NCBI RefSeq assembly: GCF_015679325.1
Contig: NZ_JADPVI010000001.1
Coordinates: 1,116,001-1,180,000, forward strand
From: Kaistella gelatinilytica
Lineage (GTDB): Bacteria > Bacteroidota > Bacteroidia > Flavobacteriales > Weeksellaceae
Length of the DNA stretch: 64,000 nucleotides
Reading direction: 5' to 3'
Shown here: piece after piece, positions 63,270-64,000 of the stretch
Numbering within the stretch: position 1 is the first letter of the stretch
Layout of the letters: each line of letters opens with the position of its first letter
Made by a program: the position numbers and the translations under genes
The notes under the pieces: generated by a model
The model's input: only the letters and a program-made list of their open reading frames with translations
What the model was told of the DNA's origin: nothing
Database searches by the model: none

Positions 63270-63711
63270 ATCTTATTGATTTTCGCGAACTTTAAAATCA
63301 GATTATTTTCGTTTTCGAGGTGAAATTTAACTTTCGCTTCTCATTTCTGCATCTCATTTCCACTCAGACAGAGATCTTCTGTTATAAAAATATCTCAACT
63401 TACGCAACTACCTAAAAACTCAGGTAGGGACTTTTCCTTTGTACTAATAATTTTCAATGTTTGAAACCTGTTTTAAATGTTGAGGTATTAACATGTTCAA
63501 TTTTTACTTCAAAATCTCAATTCTAATCTTCATTTTTAAATACGATCTGTTTTTAATAAAGTCATGCAATAATGATCTCAAGTTAATAAATAGATTTCAG
63601 AATTAACATTCGTCGATTATAATGGTCGTTCGTCTATTAGGTATTGTTGCGTTTGATAAAATAATGAAATTTTACAGTATTAAATATTTCAAAACTAAAA
63701 ACTCTAAAACA
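63270..63711. other. 442-bp intergenic region with regulatory element copy B
   Basis: No gene is visible. It contains a dyad CTACCT (63408-63413) / AGGTAG (63422-63427) with an 8-nt loop, short heptamer-like CTCATTT repeats around 63340-63360, and the LytTR-type element below. The rest is AT-rich without a further pattern. Confidence 0.6.
63609..63684 (+). promoter_or_regulatory. Putative LytTR-controlled promoter element, copy B
   Basis: TTCGTCGATT (63609) and TTCGTCTATT (63629) are direct repeats 20 bp apart (9 of 10 identical). The 60 bp from 63625 match copy A (57924-57983) without gaps. The start codon of the next gene lies 28 nt after the element. Confidence 0.55.
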
Positions 63712-64000
63712 ATGAAAAATTTCTACTTCACTTCAAAATTACTATTGCTCTTCATTTTGGGTAATTGCGGATTTTCCCAAGCACAGCAGGCAACACTTTC
63801 CGCGGGGAATAATGCACAGTCAGGAACAGGTTCAGTCTCTTATTCTGTGGGACAAACTTTTTATGAACCACAAGCAAGTGCTACGGGAAAAGTGAATCCC
63901 GGAGTGCAACAACCCTATGAAATCTTCACTCTGGCAACAAACGAAAATGCTGTTCAAAGTAAAATCTCTGTTTATCCGAATCCTGTAAAAGATTTTTTAA
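63712..64000 (+). CDS. T9SS type A sorting-tail protein, 3' end cut
   Basis: 96 residues are visible before the window ends. Signal peptide (YFTSKLLLLFILGNCGFSQ), then ATLSAGNNAQSGTGSVSYSVGQ and PGVQQPYEI, then the beginning of a T9SS tail (ISVYPNPVKDFL). This small protein type (VSYSVGQ ... GVQQPYEI) is, from memory, often encoded directly ahead of SYQAVIRN-type genes like those at 58161, so a similar gene probably follows outside the window. Confidence 0.82.
   Translation, partial: MKNFYFTSKLLLLFILGNCGFSQAQQATLSAGNNAQSGTGSVSYSVGQTFYEPQASATGKVNPGVQQPYEIFTLATNENAVQSKISVYPNPVKDFL

Noticed and set aside
1-64000. tRNA, rRNA, CRISPR array or complete insertion sequence
   Set aside because: No cloverleaf-like, rRNA-like, spaced-repeat or transposase-like sequence was noticed by reading; a tRNAscan/Infernal run would be needed to exclude short RNAs firmly.

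Overview
The window reads as a chromosomal segment of a low-GC Bacteroidota, most likely family Weeksellaceae (Chryseobacterium/Kaistella-like). The grounds are: TAnnTTTG -7 promoter boxes in front of many genes, SusC/SusD pairs, type IX secretion (T9SS) C-terminal sorting tails, a CrtI/CrtB/CrtZ carotenoid operon, and typical flavobacterial families such as DUF4197, DUF493 and TIGR01777. I saw no rRNA, tRNA, CRISPR array, phage or complete insertion sequence. Both window ends cut a gene.

Left part (1-17 kb). After a partial DUF3298 protein and a lipid kinase comes a divergently organised photoprotection island. To the left runs an eight-gene minus-strand operon: TetR-like regulator, UbiB/AarF-type kinase, TIGR03643/DUF2805, flavin reductase, a 45-residue DUF2256 zinc-ribbon protein, SDR, MarR regulator and photolyase. 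To the right run crtI, crtB, an unknown exported protein and crtZ, followed by an SRPBCC protein and an NAD(P)-binding/DUF2867 protein. No lycopene cyclase is present. Next come ggt with a Crp/Fnr regulator, a threonine-dehydrogenase-like SDR and a degenerate polysaccharide deacetylase.

Middle (17-35 kb). A decayed GEVED gene fragment lies beside its intact T9SS paralogue. Then follow rpsF-rpsR-rplI, a ClC channel, an FMN-dependent glutamate synthase-like protein, and a polysaccharide utilization locus (SusC, SusD, LamG lipoprotein, two tandem GH144-type lipoproteins, GH3). By family content the PUL is best explained as a beta-1,2-glucan (sophoro-oligosaccharide) system.

Right part (35-64 kb). 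This is mostly housekeeping: DUF493, TIGR01777, ArsC-like, dNK, glutaminyl cyclase, M1 peptidase, PBP4 with a histidine kinase, RelA/SpoT, NhaA, YihY and RlmH. It then turns accessory: a HipA-like kinase overlapping a DUF3037 gene behind a degenerate 7-bp tandem repeat, a TPR histidine kinase/LytTR two-component pair, and secreted proteins with a shared N-terminal module and C1q-like tails. A 60-bp promoter-like element containing LytTR-style direct repeats occurs beside this two-component system and again, without gaps, upstream of the last gene in the window.

Several gene starts were moved inward from the longest reading frame, because the longest frame begins inside a TAnnTTTG promoter box and an ATG lies just downstream.
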